From NCBI RefSeq assembly GCF_009909185.1, contig NZ_JAAAMV010000007.1:62001-126000 (forward strand): a stretch of DNA of 64,000 bases, given 5' to 3'. The position numbers were made by a program, and so were the translations under genes. Numbering within the stretch: the first letter of the stretch is position 1; every line of letters starts with the position of its first letter. The DNA is from Paenibacillus glycinis. Lineage in GTDB: Bacteria > Bacillota > Bacilli > Paenibacillales > Paenibacillaceae. A model generated the notes under the pieces. The model worked only from the letters and a program-made list of their open reading frames with translations, did not search any database and was not told where the DNA came from. This document shows, piece by piece, positions 24,400 through 34,918 of the stretch.

Positions 24400-27336
24400 T
24401 CAGCCCGGAAATACCGTGCCGGACGCGAGCGGATGCATCCGGTCCTTGCCATCCCATACGAAGGCCCGAATCGTCGCGCCCTGCGTATCGCCCGGCAGGT
24501 TCAGGGTTGCCGTCAGCGTGCCGTTGCCGCCGCTCTTTACGTACGCGCCCTGCACGGCCGACAGCAGCAGGCCGTTCGCGTTATACAGGCCCACGATCAG
24601 CGTGACGTTCTGGTCCTTCGCCGTGAAATTGGCGACCGCAGTCGAGACGTTCACGACGCCGTTCGGCTGAAGCGACGTCACCGGAGCGCCGTCGGCATTC
24701 GTATAGACCGGCGCGAACACGGCCAATCCGCTGCCGATATAGACGGTCGCCGTATTGGTGGTTAACGTGCTGCCGTTCAAGGTCACGTTCGCTTGAATAT
24801 GCGCCGTGCCTGCCGCGACCCCGGTCACGACGCCGTCGCTCGATACGGATGCGACCGACGGGGCGTCGGAAATGTATTGGATGGCGAAGCCGTCCGCCTT
24901 CAGGTCAAGCGCCAATCCCGTGTCGTCCGTCCCGATGACGTTCAGCGCCGACGTGCCGCCGACTTCCAGCTGCTGCGCCTCCGGAGAGAGCGTCGCCTGC
25001 TTGATGCCGGACGGTCCGAAATCGGCCAGGTATTGGAACTTCACGGCGTCCCCGACGACCTTGTCGTCGGACAGGTCGCTGAGCGCGACGGAACCCGCCG
25101 TTCCGGCCTTGAACCGATGGATGCCGAGCAGCACCCAGCTTCCTTTCGCCGCGGTGTACTCGTTGACGCCGTACGACTTGGAGCCGCCGTCGAACAGGAC
25201 GTCGAACGCCGCGTTCGTCGACCAGACGTCGCCGGAGCCGCGCTGCGGGAGCCAGTAATACACCGCATAGTACCCGTCGTGCGGCAAAGTCGGCGTCCAC
25301 GTAATCGTCTTGGATCCGCTGCCGTTATCGCTGTAGAGGTACCCGCTGCCGGTGGAAGATCCGCCCGTGCCCGCCGACCAGGTTCCGTCCACCGCTGCCG
25401 CCGGATCGTCCACGACGACGGCCGCCGCCGTCGTCCGGGCATCGATCGGAGCGCTCGCTTCCGACGCGTTGCCGGAGAAATCGCGGACCACGACATAGAA
25501 CGAATAATCCGTCTCGGCCGTAAGTCCCGTCAGCGTCGCGGCATTCTTCATGATGACCGAAGCAAGCTTCGCATCGGTCGCCGCGTCGTAGACGTCCGCG
25601 TCCGTCGGCACGCCGTTATCGTCCGACGTCCAGGACAGCGTCACCGACGTGTCCGTCCGGCTCTTGACCTGCAGCCCGGTCGGTTGCGCCGGAGCCGTCG
25701 TGTCCGCGATCGCGCTGGCCGGATCCTCGAACAATCCGATATCCGGCGAGCCCGCGTAGAGCGGATTGCCGAACATATCCTTGCCGCCGTTATCCGCGAC
25801 GATGCGGCCTTTGCCGATCAGCGGGGAGCTGGCGCTCAGCTTGAAGCCCGCCGTTTTGTCCATGCCGTCTCCGCCCGACGGGTCGACGAACATCGGATCG
25901 TCCGTCAGGTTGCGCAAGCCCTGGCTCGGCGGGGTCGCGCCGAAGAAATCGTTGTTGTAGAAGGCCGGAGCCGCCGGATACGGCGCGTTGCCTTGCGACG
26001 CATAGAAAATGTTGTTGACGTAGGTCGTCTTCGGATTGTTCGACAGGATGACGCCGCCGTTGCCGATGTCGTTGTAGAAGACGTTATTGTAGAAGACGCC
26101 CGGGTCGCTCACTTCCACGGTACGGCCCGAGGAGCGGTTGTGCATGTCGTTGCGGCTGACGTTGTAACGGTAGTAGTTGGTCCCGTTCGTCAATTGGCCC
26201 ATGTCCATGACGAATCCGCCCGCGTTGTCGTGCGAATAATTGTATTCGAAGACATGGTCGCCCTGCGCTTGGATATCCGTGTCGAACGCCGAGGAATCCG
26301 CCGAAGCGGCATTCAGATAATGCACGCGGGCCACTTCGTTATGGCGGAACGTCGCGCCGTTCGACTTCCATACCCAGATGCCGGCGATCCATTTGAAATC
26401 GTAGGAATTGATGCCGACGTCGTACACGGCGTTGTTCTCGATGATCGGGTTATGGGCGACGCCGACGACGATGCCGTCGGAGCCCGTCTTGTTGATCGTG
26501 TTGCCCCGGATGATCACGTTCTGGTGATACATCGCGAGGTCGTTCTGGTAGCCGTCCATGTTGATCCCGATCGTGCGGATGTCGTGGATGTTATTGTTCT
26601 CGATCAGCAGGTCTTTGTAATAGCCGTGCTTGTCGGGAGCGACGTTCTCCCACTCCCAAGCGTTGACCATGATGGCCGCGTTGAAGTTCTTGTTGATCTT
26701 CGTGTCGGGATTGTCGCTGTCCGGATCGTCCACCCAGTCCTCGCCGCTGACCGACAGTCCCGTCACGTCGTGGATGTCCAGGCCCTTCAGCTGGATGCCG
26801 CTCATCGGCCCGTTGTGATAAGCCATGAGCCACACGCCGGAGCGCTTGTGAAACACCGCCTTGTAATCGTCCGGAGCCGCCGCGTTGTAGTTCGTGATCT
26901 CGATGTCCTGCAGCGTGACGTACTGCTGGTTCTCGATCTTGACCGCGGCGTCGAGTCCGCCGCCGTTGATGACCGGCTTGGCTTCGCCGCCGTAAGCGCC
27001 GACGGTGATCTGCGCCTCCGGGCTGCCCGAGAACTTCATCTCGAACCGTTCGTTCCACACGCCACCCGATTTCAGCAGGATCTGGTCGCCGGGGCGAAAC
27101 GCGCCCATGCTGCCTTCGGCGCTGACGTGCTGCAAGGTCTTCCACGGATGATCCGTATCCGTCCCGGCGTTCGCGTCGTCGCCCGCGGCGGAATCCACGT
27201 AGTAGATCGCGCCCGCTTCGGCCGCGGCATCCGCCGACGCCGTTCCGGACGCATACCCGCCAAGCCCGGACATTTGCAGCGATAACGCGGCCGCAATCGC
27301 CGTCAGGGCTAACTTCCATCGCTTGCTCGCTGTCAT
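24400..27336 (-). CDS. Secreted right-handed beta-helix polysaccharide-acting protein
   Basis: A 978-residue exported protein. After a signal peptide (about 1-35) comes a parallel beta-helix of about 500 residues with repeated N-N turns (LIENNNIHDIRTIGINMDG, YYRYNVSRNDMHNRSSGR), as in pectate-lyase-like and polysaccharide-lyase proteins. Then follow a fibronectin type III domain (about 545-645), a golvesin/xanthan-lyase-type C-terminal domain (about 655-775, WTPTLPHDGYYAVYYWLP), a bacterial Ig-like (BIG2) domain and a beta-rich end. It probably binds or cleaves an extracellular polysaccharide; the catalytic class is not certain. ATG 27336 has GGGGGG upstream. The gene starts 4 nt after the SLH protein stop. 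Confidence 0.85.
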   Translation of the reverse strand: MTASKRWKLALTAIAAALSLQMSGLGGYASGTASADAAAEAGAIYYVDSAAGDDANAGTDTDHPWKTLQHVSAEGSMGAFRPGDQILLKSGGVWNERFEMKFSGSPEAQITVGAYGGEAKPVINGGGLDAAVKIENQQYVTLQDIEITNYNAAAPDDYKAVFHKRSGVWLMAYHNGPMSGIQLKGLDIHDVTGLSVSGEDWVDDPDSDNPDTKINKNFNAAIMVNAWEWENVAPDKHGYYKDLLIENNNIHDIRTIGINMDGYQNDLAMYHQNVIIRGNTINKTGSDGIVVGVAHNPIIENNAVYDVGINSYDFKWIAGIWVWKSNGATFRHNEVARVHYLNAASADSSAFDTDIQAQGDHVFEYNYSHDNAGGFVMDMGQLTNGTNYYRYNVSRNDMHNRSSGRTVEVSDPGVFYNNVFYNDIGNGGVILSNNPKTTYVNNIFYASQGNAPYPAAPAFYNNDFFGATPPSQGLRNLTDDPMFVDPSGGDGMDKTAGFKLSASSPLIGKGRIVADNGGKDMFGNPLYAGSPDIGLFEDPASAIADTTAPAQPTGLQVKSRTDTSVTLSWTSDDNGVPTDADVYDAATDAKLASVIMKNAATLTGLTAETDYSFYVVVRDFSGNASEASAPIDARTTAAAVVVDDPAAAVDGTWSAGTGGSSTGSGYLYSDNGSGSKTITWTPTLPHDGYYAVYYWLPQRGSGDVWSTNAAFDVLFDGGSKSYGVNEYTAAKGSWVLLGIHRFKAGTAGSVALSDLSDDKVVGDAVKFQYLADFGPSGIKQATLSPEAQQLEVGGTSALNVIGTDDTGLALDLKADGFAIQYISDAPSVASVSSDGVVTGVAAGTAHIQANVTLNGSTLTTNTATVYIGSGLAVFAPVYTNADGAPVTSLQPNGVVNVSTAVANFTAKDQNVTLIVGLYNANGLLLSAVQGAYVKSGGNGTLTATLNLPGDTQGATIRAFVWDGKDRMHPLASGTVFPG

Positions 27337-27340
27337 TCCC

Positions 27341-29059
27341 TTAACCCCCCTCGGTCGTCTTGGCATCCAGCATTCTCATCAACAATTCCGCCGCTTCCGC
27401 GCGGGTGGCGATTCCGTTCGGCACGAACGAATCGTCGCCTCTTCCGTTCACGAGCTTCCGTTCCGCGGCCAGCGCCACGTACGGACTGGCCCATGCAGGG
27501 ATGTCAGCGGCATCGGCAAATGCAAGCGCCAGCGCCGCATCCGGCTCCCAGCCCATCGCGCGGACCGCCATCGTCGCAAGCTCGGCGCGGGTAATCCGCC
27601 GGTCGGCGCGGAACGTGCCGTCCTCGTAGCCGGAAATCCAGCCCGCCGCAACCGCGCTGCCGACCGCGTCGGCCGCCCAGGCCGGTATGCTTGCCGCGTC
27701 CTTGAATTCGAGCTTCCCGCCCGCTTCAGGCTTGAGGGTCCGGCTCAGCATGACCGCGAATTCGGCCCGCGTCACCGGGCGGTTCGGCAGGAAGGTGCGA
27801 TCCTCGTAGCCGTTCACGATGCCGAGCTCGACGGCCCGCTTGATCGCGGCTTCCGCCCAGTGGCCGGAGATATCGCTCAGGATCGGAGCCGGGCCGTTGT
27901 CCGGCTGATCGTCTCCGCCCGTTCCCGGCTGATCGGCGCCTTCGTCCGTGCCGGTCGTTGCCGGCGGCGTGACGGGCGGTCCGCCCGTATAGGGCGGCGT
28001 CACCGGAGAGGGTTCGCCCGGCGCGAACGAGAACGTCGCGCTTGCCGGTAGGGTAACGCCATCGCCGCCCACGGTCGCCGTGTAGGTCCCGTCGGCATAG
28101 CCGCTGCCCTTCGTGATCGGGAAGACGAAGGCGTAATTCCCCCCGGCGTCGCTCTTCGCCTGTCCGACGTACGCGGTCATCCCGTTAGGATCGGCGACCA
28201 GCAGCGTCATGTCCTTGCCCGCCGCGCCCGTCGTCCGGCCGGACACCGTGATTTGATTGGAATCGCTTACACTTACTTGCGCGGTAATGTTGCTTTCGGG
28301 CGCCGCGCCGGCCTCCAAATTCGCCAGTCCCCATAAGCCCCGGTTTTTCTTCACGGATTCTCCCGTCGTCGTCCAGCCCCATTGCCCCCTGCCGCTGGAA
28401 CCGCCGTCGTTCAGCACCGCGTTCAATCGGATTTGCTTATGGTCCCATGGCTCCGTAATGCCGAGCTCGCCGAGCGGTACCGAGGCTTCGAGCGTATAGC
28501 TCTTCTTGTCCGCCGCTCGCTTCGCCGCCAGCTGGAATGCCGGGAACGTGAACTCCGAGCCGCGATAGAGGTACGATTGCGGCCCGTTGCTGACGCTTCC
28601 GCTGAGGACGAGCTGGACGTCGCTTGCCAGCATCGTGTTGGCTTTGTCCGGGAATTCGCTTAGATCCACGTCCTCCGTGCCGATGAACAACTCCAAGTTG
28701 TCCCCGTCCCAGATGCCGCTGCCCGACTTCTCGTTGATCATCGGCGTGGGATCCTGCACGATCGCGCCTATGTACAGATTGTCGGCGTCGTAGCGAAAGT
28801 AAATCTCGGCCCCGTGGGCGTTTCCGTTGCCGTCCGTGATCCCGTTCAGCGCGATGGCGTTCGCATCGCCCCACTCGCCGCGTACGTCCACGACTCCGTC
28901 GACCGCAATCGCCTCGTGCGCCCGCATGATCGTCGTGGCGCCCGAACCGCCTCCGGCTTCCGCGCCGGCTTGCAGCGGTGCCGCAAGCGACCCGCCCAAG
29001 CAGCCCAGCGCCAGACTCATGAGGCTCAGCGTCTTCAGCCCAGTGAACTTTCTGCTCAT
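27341..29059 (-). CDS. SLH-anchored surface protein with CBM9-like domain
   Basis: A 572-residue cell-surface protein: signal peptide (about 1-33), a CBM9-like carbohydrate-binding domain (about 45-245; VDGVVDVRGEWGDANAIAL, NLYIGAIVQDPTP, DNLELFIGTEDVD), an Ig-like domain, a Pro/Gly/Thr linker and three S-layer homology repeats (ISGHWAEAAIKRAVELGIVN, a second from FKDAASIPAWAADAV, a third from FADAADIPAWASPYV). SLH repeats bind pyruvylated secondary wall polymer. It probably holds glycans at the cell surface for the beta-helix partner encoded 4 nt downstream. ATG 29059 has GGAG 8 nt upstream. Confidence 0.93.
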   Translation of the reverse strand: MSRKFTGLKTLSLMSLALGCLGGSLAAPLQAGAEAGGGSGATTIMRAHEAIAVDGVVDVRGEWGDANAIALNGITDGNGNAHGAEIYFRYDADNLYIGAIVQDPTPMINEKSGSGIWDGDNLELFIGTEDVDLSEFPDKANTMLASDVQLVLSGSVSNGPQSYLYRGSEFTFPAFQLAAKRAADKKSYTLEASVPLGELGITEPWDHKQIRLNAVLNDGGSSGRGQWGWTTTGESVKKNRGLWGLANLEAGAAPESNITAQVSVSDSNQITVSGRTTGAAGKDMTLLVADPNGMTAYVGQAKSDAGGNYAFVFPITKGSGYADGTYTATVGGDGVTLPASATFSFAPGEPSPVTPPYTGGPPVTPPATTGTDEGADQPGTGGDDQPDNGPAPILSDISGHWAEAAIKRAVELGIVNGYEDRTFLPNRPVTRAEFAVMLSRTLKPEAGGKLEFKDAASIPAWAADAVGSAVAAGWISGYEDGTFRADRRITRAELATMAVRAMGWEPDAALALAFADAADIPAWASPYVALAAERKLVNGRGDDSFVPNGIATRAEAAELLMRMLDAKTTEGG

Positions 29060-29151
29060 TCCTTCATCTCCTTTTATCTCTGGATCGACCTGACATGCAT
29101 CCTAAGGATACCGTTCGCTTTCCGGAGTGACTATGAAGGAATGTGCCGATA

Positions 29152-29167
29152 ATAGCGTTTTTATGAC
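29152..29167 (-). promoter_or_regulatory. Candidate operator upstream of the SLH protein gene
   Basis: ATAGCGTTTTTATGAC (plus-strand reading) matches the candidate YesN-type site at 19538-19553 in 14 of 16 bases, about 100 nt upstream of the SLH gene start. It suggests shared control of surface and transport genes. Confidence 0.4.
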
Positions 29168-29183
29168 TTCCTGTCCTCGCGCG

Positions 29184-29224
29184 CAAAAAAACGGGAATTC
29201 CGGCGGATGCCGAAACTCCCGTTT
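29184..29224 (-). terminator. Terminator of the second sugar operon
   Basis: Minus-strand hairpin of about 15 bp (AACGGGAGTTTCGGC with GCCGGAATTCCCGTT, two imperfect pairs) followed by TTTTTTT, 73 nt past the SGNH gene. Confidence 0.85.
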
Positions 29225-29296
29225 CGTCTGCTTTATTCCGGGCGCCCTGCCGGCGTCGGTGTTCTGTCCTATTTCCGTTTCCTCTTGCGTCGGGCG

Positions 29297-30436
29297 CTAG
29301 GCATTGACCATAAAATAAAGCATGCGAACGCAACGGCCCGTGCTGAACTCGGGCGTATCCGCCGCGATCCGAATATCGACCGCATGCCTCCCGGGCATCA
29401 GATCCTCCGCCAGCAGGACGGTCTTCGGCCGATAAAACTGCGTGCATCTCGCATCGAAGAGCGGCATCCGCTCGTAAGGGCTCCCGTCGATCGCGTATTC
29501 GACGTCGCCAAGGTCCATGCCGGCCAACACCACGAAGCCGACCGCGGACCCGCTGAAGTTCAATCTGAAGCTCGCCCCGGCCGCATCCCCGATCAAAGCC
29601 TCGTCAGGCAGCTTCCAATAACAAATCTGCTCGAAGATCCACGGGCGCTCATGCCGCCAGCCCGGCGCGCGCTCGGCCGAACCGGGAGCCAGCAGCTTCG
29701 CAGCCTCGTAGCAGGACGGATCCAGGGGCGGCGGCAGGACGGCGGCTTCAACGGAATCGAAGCCGCCGACCGTCCGATGCCCGAGCGTTTCTTGCAGAAA
29801 CGCTTCGACGAAGCCGGCGTACAGGCCGAAGCCCGCATCGTTCGGATGCACCTCGTCGCCGCTGAAATCCTCCCATTTCAGCTCGCCGGCCGTAATGCCC
29901 TCGTAGATGCTCCGGGCAATCGAGACGGAAGGAAGCCCGTAATAAGCCGCGACTTCCTCATGGTGTTCGATAGCGGGCTGAACCTTGCCTTTCTCCTGAA
30001 ACAGCCGCAAGCCCGCCGTATTCGGCGAGTACAGAAAACAAATCGCTATCCGCGGATTCGATCGCTTGGCCTGCCGCACGATGCCTTCCATGGCCCGGAG
30101 AGAGGCAGTCCGATCGCCGGCGTCGTTCACCGCGAATTCGACCAACAACAGATCGACCGGTCCTTGCTTCAGGACATGCTCCCGGAAGCGGTAGGCGCCA
30201 TAGACCGAATCCGTTCCTCCGATGGCCGCATTCACGAACGTGAACGCAACATCGGTATACCGACGCATCAAATATCGCTCCGTCAGCGCGCGATAGCTGG
30301 TACGATCCGCGTGCGAAGCTCCCGCGCCTTCCGTGACCGACCCGCCGATAAACGCGACCGTGAACTTTCCCGAGCCCGAGCCCAGCTTCTCGGCCGCATC
30401 GTCTAAGCCTGCGCGCAGGCGATAGTGTGCGATCAT
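29297..30436 (-). CDS. SGNH/GDSL-family hydrolase with C-terminal beta domain
   Basis: A 379-residue protein without a signal peptide. Residues 1-235 form an SGNH esterase domain: nucleophile block FIGGSVTEGAG, block III VEFAVNDAGD and the catalytic DEVHPND. The last 130 residues look like a small beta-sandwich (CYWKLPDEAL, GMDLGDVEYAIDGSPYERMP). Such enzymes remove acetyl or other acyl groups from oligosaccharides. The ATG at 30436 directly abuts the TAG of the giant beta-helix gene, so it is translated by coupling. It likely deacylates the imported sugar in the cytoplasm. Confidence 0.85.
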   Translation of the reverse strand: MIAHYRLRAGLDDAAEKLGSGSGKFTVAFIGGSVTEGAGASHADRTSYRALTERYLMRRYTDVAFTFVNAAIGGTDSVYGAYRFREHVLKQGPVDLLLVEFAVNDAGDRTASLRAMEGIVRQAKRSNPRIAICFLYSPNTAGLRLFQEKGKVQPAIEHHEEVAAYYGLPSVSIARSIYEGITAGELKWEDFSGDEVHPNDAGFGLYAGFVEAFLQETLGHRTVGGFDSVEAAVLPPPLDPSCYEAAKLLAPGSAERAPGWRHERPWIFEQICYWKLPDEALIGDAAGASFRLNFSGSAVGFVVLAGMDLGDVEYAIDGSPYERMPLFDARCTQFYRPKTVLLAEDLMPGRHAVDIRIAADTPEFSTGRCVRMLYFMVNA

Positions 30437-33400
30437 CTAGTTCACCCGCACGACCATGACTTCGCTCGCTGTCGTCCCTGCGTCGTTCTCGATCTCGCAA
30501 GCGTATTCGTAAATGCCCGCAGGCCGGCCCGAGATCGGCGTTATGGCCGCTTGCGCCTGCGGCGTTTGGCCGGCGAGCGTCCGCGTATCGATCAGCACGC
30601 CGTTCTCGTACAGGCGGTAGGTCTCTCCGTTCGTGCCCCACCACATGTTCATGCTCACGTTGAAGCTTCCGTCGCCGTCCCAATTGTCATTGGAGAGAAC
30701 CGGTTCGGCCGGCTCCGCTTGCGTAACGTTTACGGTCAGATCGTCGCTCCTCGTCGTGCCGTAAGCGTTGGCAAGCTCGGCATGGTAGCGGTAAGCGCCG
30801 TTTTTCCTGCCGCTTACGGACGTAACGGCGAATTGCGCGTTCGGCGAATCGTCGGTCAACGTTTGCGTATCGATCAGCGCATCGTTCTCGTACAGCTTAT
30901 AGACGTCGCCGTTATTGCCCCACCACATATTCATGGTTATCGCATAGCTTCCGTCCTGAATTCCCGTATCGTATCCGTTGTCGCTCGACAGGACAGGCTT
31001 TCCCGGCACGCCCGCGCTTCTGGTCGCAATGTTCGATACCGCAGCCGTCACCGTCCCCGGATGGCCGGCTTCGTCTACGAACTCGAACGTAAATCCGCCG
31101 TTGCTTTGGAAGGTATAGCTGTCGAATCCGCCGTTGTTGGTGACCGTTACCTGCTCGCTCGGCACGATCGTCGCGACCACGCTGCCCGAGGTTGGCGTCA
31201 CGGTGCTGTAACCGACTTCCGCCGTCGGCGCCGTCCTATCGATCGGTATGGCTAACGTTTGCGCTTCTTCCACGTTGCCCGCGCTATCCGCCGAACGATA
31301 GCTGATGACGGTTCGACCTTCTTGATCGACCGTTACCGGACGCTCGTAAGGCTGCCAGGTTTCCCCGTTATCCAAGCTATACTCGCTGTTCGCCGCGCCC
31401 GACTTGTCGTCTTCCGCCGTCAACGTTACGGTGACCGGCCCCACATACCAGCCGTTTTGTCCGTCCGGCTGCGACGGAGACAATGCCGCCGTCGTTACGG
31501 GCGCCGTCGTATCGGGCGATTCGATACCCCCGATCGCGATCGGCGACAGCGGCGTCGACCCGTACACTTCGAAATACCCTTCGTCCTGAATCGGATTGTT
31601 CGCGTCCGTCCAGTTGACGACCTCGGTCCCGTCCACGTTCATGATCACTTGCACGCCTTCGTGCGTATCGATGGCTCCCAGCTGCACCGTATGCCATACG
31701 CCGCTCTGCAGATACGTATTCGGAATGCTCTGCACGATCAGATTCGTGCCGTTCCACTTCTGCACTTCGATGACGGCCGTCTTGACCACGATCAAATACT
31801 GGCTGTTCGAATCCCACGCCGGCTTGTTCGTATTGGTCGCGCGTATGCCGAACCCCTGCAGGCCGTTCGACGTATCGAGCTTCGCCTTGAACTGCACGAT
31901 CTCGTTATGCTTGATTTTGGCTCCCGTGTAGCCGAAAACCGTCCGCGCCGTCGCCGGGGTAAACACGAGATCGTCATCGGAGAAACGCAAGCTGCCCGGG
32001 TCGGCATCCCAGCCCGCCTGATCGGCCAGCATGTCATTCACGTCGACGATGACGGTAGCGTCCAAATTATGGGACGATCGGAATGCGACGATGGCGGTAT
32101 TCAAGATGCGCAACGCGGCGTCGATCGCATCCTCCGATGCATGCGAATCGGCCGCGACCGATTGCGAATCCTGGATGACGGACAGCAATTCCGCTTTGGA
32201 GCCCGCGGGATATTGGCCGGGCTCGCTTCCTTCCACCGCTCCGTCATAAAGCGTCTGCGCCGTGGATATCGCGTCGTTCAGCTTCGTTTTGTCCACGTAC
32301 ATGCCGGGAGGGGTCAATCTTGTCTTGAATTCATCCGCGAACATGTCGTCCACGTACAGATCCGCGAGCGAGGTACCCGTCTGGACATAAAGATTGGCGG
32401 CGGTGATCGGGGCGGCCAGATTAAACGTATAGGTGCGCGTCAATTGCGCCCATGACGTCGAATTGACCGGGTTCGAAGCCAGCTGGATCCAGGATGTCTG
32501 GCCTCCGCTGACGACTTCGAGCACCATGTAGGCCGAATCGGTGCCGGAACCCAATTTCGTAAAGGCGGAAAACGTGTACGTTTTGCCGTTTTGTATCGGC
32601 AGATTTTGCCTTGCGCTATTGGATGCGCCGATGCGGTTGTAGACCTTCAGCGAAGACGTGCCGCTGTGGGAATCCGAAGCGGTCGTAATCGAGCCTCCGG
32701 CCGCATGCCACCCGGTCGTTCCTTGTTCGAACCCGGGATTGGACACCTTGTTCGTCGGGCTGCACGAGCTTCCGTAGCCGTTGAAGTTGCATCCCGGAAC
32801 CCAATCGTATTGCCCGAACTCATAAGCGCCTTGATCGGGCGCCGCGCCGCTGTAGCCGTCCGTAATCCCCGGTACGACCGCTCCCGCGTTAATGGCAGGC
32901 GAACCGGTCTGCAAATGGAAATTAGACGTCGTCCCGTCCACGAATAACGGATTCGCGGAAGGCGTCAGGTTGTTAAGGAACTGCGATCCGCCCGGCATCG
33001 GATCCGTCGGTCCGCGGAAGATATTGTTTTGCACGACGGTGTCCGCCGAGTTGACGACTCCCGCGGAAGCGATGCTTTTCGTTTGGCCGCCTCCGAGCGT
33101 ATTGTTGTACACCTTATTGCCTTGGCTCTTGCCGGTCGTCAAGCCGTTCAAGATCATGCCTGCGCCGTTGTTGTTCCACGACACGTTATGATGAATCAGG
33201 AATTGCGACGCTCCGTTGTCGATATAGATGCCTACGCCGCCGCCGGATTTGTCGTCATGCACCCAGTTGTGGTCGATACTCGAGCCGGTTCCGAGCGTGG
33301 AGCCGCAGCATGTGTAAAAGCCGCCCAAATCATTGGCGATCAAGCCATAATTGTAGATGTTGTTATACGCGACCCGATTGCGCAATCCCCCGCCGATCAT

Positions 33401-34723
33401 GCCGTCGCGGCCGGTGTTATAGATGGTGTTGTACGTAGCGGTCACGTCGACTCCGGCCCCCAAGAAGCGGATCGGCGAGTTGTAGGTGCCGGCGTAATTG
33501 ACGTCGTGGATCAGGTTGTTCGTAATGACGTTGAACCGGCCGATCTGGGCAACGCCGTTGCCCGCGCTGTAAGCGATCGTGCTGTTTTTCAGCGTGTTCG
33601 TCAATCCGTCCATGATGATCCCCGTATCGTAATTGTGCGAAGCATACGGGCCGTTCCTCGGATCGTCGGGAATCTCGATATAGTGGGAAGGATACTCCGC
33701 GTTGATGCCGTCGATCACGTTGTTTCGGCTCGCGCTGTCCGTGAATATCGTCGTCCCGAACAGACGGAAGCCTTTGATTTGCACGAATGAACGGCCGGCT
33801 AGATCGAACCCGTATTGACGCTGCTTGACTTGAACCGTATGCGTGGACGGATCGGTATTGTCGGTCGTTTGCAGGTAAAGCGTTTGCGAGCTGCTATCAT
33901 AATGAAATTCGGATGGCGCATCGAGGAAGGACAACGAGCCGAACAGGAAATATCGGCTGCCGGGCTTCGAGCACAGGCTCGCGCAGCCGGCCATCGGCTG
34001 ATTGAACGTGAAGGAGCCGGGCGAGCTCGCCGAGACCGTGCCGGAATGGGCCGTGAATTGGGCGCCTCCCAATATCCATACCTTCGTGCCCGCCAGATCC
34101 AAATTCGGCAAATGGGAATCGTACACCGTCTCGGTCGAGGTCCCCGTCGTCGTCGTATTCGCCTCGGCTACGGCCAAGGTCGGATACATCAACTGACCGC
34201 TCGTATTGGGCCAGCGGGCCTGCGTCATCATGCTGCCGTCCACGAACACTTGATTGGCGAACAGGGCCGGGTTCAAGGCGATGTTCGTCTGATAAATGCC
34301 GGCGCTGCCGCTTTTCGGCGTCCATGCGGACGTCACGATATCCGTTCCGTCGATGGTCACGCTTTCATTTTGATACGGCTGAAACGTAATCGGGGCCGCG
34401 GTCGTACCGGAGCTCGACGGCTTGACCGTTTCCCGGTAAACGCCTTCGCGAACGGCGCACGTATCTCCGGCAGCCGCAACGCTCGCGCATTTCTGAATCG
34501 TCAGGAAGGGTCCGGTAGTGCCGGATACGAAGTCCGCGGAAGTTCCGTTCCAGCCGTCGTTTCCGTTTTTGGCTACATAGTACACCGTCGGAGACGCCTG
34601 CGCCGTGTCGCTTGCATAAACGAAACCCGATAGCAGGATTGCGCCTGCCAGCATAATAAGGCCGAACTTCGGGAAGCGCTTTCCAATCTTGCGCGAGACG
34701 TTTCTTAGCATTGTTGCCGTCAT
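30437..34723 (-). CDS. Giant secreted multidomain beta-helix protein
   Basis: A 1428-residue exported protein. Signal peptide (about 1-42); right-handed beta-helix (about 45-640; segments such as [20 protein letters not shown] and [11 protein letters not shown]); CBM4/9-like domain starting [16 protein letters not shown]; a FIVAR-like helical module (about 845-920); a concanavalin-like domain; an Ig-like domain with [11 protein letters not shown]; and two chitinase-A-N-terminal-like Ig repeats, each with the MNMWWG motif and KLYEN or RLYEN. It probably attacks or binds a complex polysaccharide outside the cell. ATG 34723 has AGGAGG 8 nt upstream; the frame runs back to 34861 without support. 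There is no SLH or sortase anchor. Confidence 0.88.
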   Translation of the reverse strand: MTATMLRNVSRKIGKRFPKFGLIMLAGAILLSGFVYASDTAQASPTVYYVAKNGNDGWNGTSADFVSGTTGPFLTIQKCASVAAAGDTCAVREGVYRETVKPSSSGTTAAPITFQPYQNESVTIDGTDIVTSAWTPKSGSAGIYQTNIALNPALFANQVFVDGSMMTQARWPNTSGQLMYPTLAVAEANTTTTGTSTETVYDSHLPNLDLAGTKVWILGGAQFTAHSGTVSASSPGSFTFNQPMAGCASLCSKPGSRYFLFGSLSFLDAPSEFHYDSSSQTLYLQTTDNTDPSTHTVQVKQRQYGFDLAGRSFVQIKGFRLFGTTIFTDSASRNNVIDGINAEYPSHYIEIPDDPRNGPYASHNYDTGIIMDGLTNTLKNSTIAYSAGNGVAQIGRFNVITNNLIHDVNYAGTYNSPIRFLGAGVDVTATYNTIYNTGRDGMIGGGLRNRVAYNNIYNYGLIANDLGGFYTCCGSTLGTGSSIDHNWVHDDKSGGGVGIYIDNGASQFLIHHNVSWNNNGAGMILNGLTTGKSQGNKVYNNTLGGGQTKSIASAGVVNSADTVVQNNIFRGPTDPMPGGSQFLNNLTPSANPLFVDGTTSNFHLQTGSPAINAGAVVPGITDGYSGAAPDQGAYEFGQYDWVPGCNFNGYGSSCSPTNKVSNPGFEQGTTGWHAAGGSITTASDSHSGTSSLKVYNRIGASNSARQNLPIQNGKTYTFSAFTKLGSGTDSAYMVLEVVSGGQTSWIQLASNPVNSTSWAQLTRTYTFNLAAPITAANLYVQTGTSLADLYVDDMFADEFKTRLTPPGMYVDKTKLNDAISTAQTLYDGAVEGSEPGQYPAGSKAELLSVIQDSQSVAADSHASEDAIDAALRILNTAIVAFRSSHNLDATVIVDVNDMLADQAGWDADPGSLRFSDDDLVFTPATARTVFGYTGAKIKHNEIVQFKAKLDTSNGLQGFGIRATNTNKPAWDSNSQYLIVVKTAVIEVQKWNGTNLIVQSIPNTYLQSGVWHTVQLGAIDTHEGVQVIMNVDGTEVVNWTDANNPIQDEGYFEVYGSTPLSPIAIGGIESPDTTAPVTTAALSPSQPDGQNGWYVGPVTVTLTAEDDKSGAANSEYSLDNGETWQPYERPVTVDQEGRTVISYRSADSAGNVEEAQTLAIPIDRTAPTAEVGYSTVTPTSGSVVATIVPSEQVTVTNNGGFDSYTFQSNGGFTFEFVDEAGHPGTVTAAVSNIATRSAGVPGKPVLSSDNGYDTGIQDGSYAITMNMWWGNNGDVYKLYENDALIDTQTLTDDSPNAQFAVTSVSGRKNGAYRYHAELANAYGTTRSDDLTVNVTQAEPAEPVLSNDNWDGDGSFNVSMNMWWGTNGETYRLYENGVLIDTRTLAGQTPQAQAAITPISGRPAGIYEYACEIENDAGTTASEVMVVRVN

Positions 34724-34918
34724 CAACTCTTCCTCCTTTTTTCGCTTCATGCTTTTTGTTTTCGCTTCACCTTTTGTTTCCGCTTCATGCCCTTTCGGCC
34801 ATGCGCTTTTTCTCGCGCGTCGAAACGGACTTTCGTTCCCATGCGGCTCTCCTGCAAGCAAACGAACGTCCGTCCTCGATGCTTTATCCCTTTCCGTCCG
34901 CGTCCTTATCGATGATCG

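Noticed and set aside
24793..27285. 830-codon plus-strand frame opposite the beta-helix gene
   Set aside because: Arg/Val-rich shadow of a GC-rich gene; no ribosome binding site, no recognisable domain.
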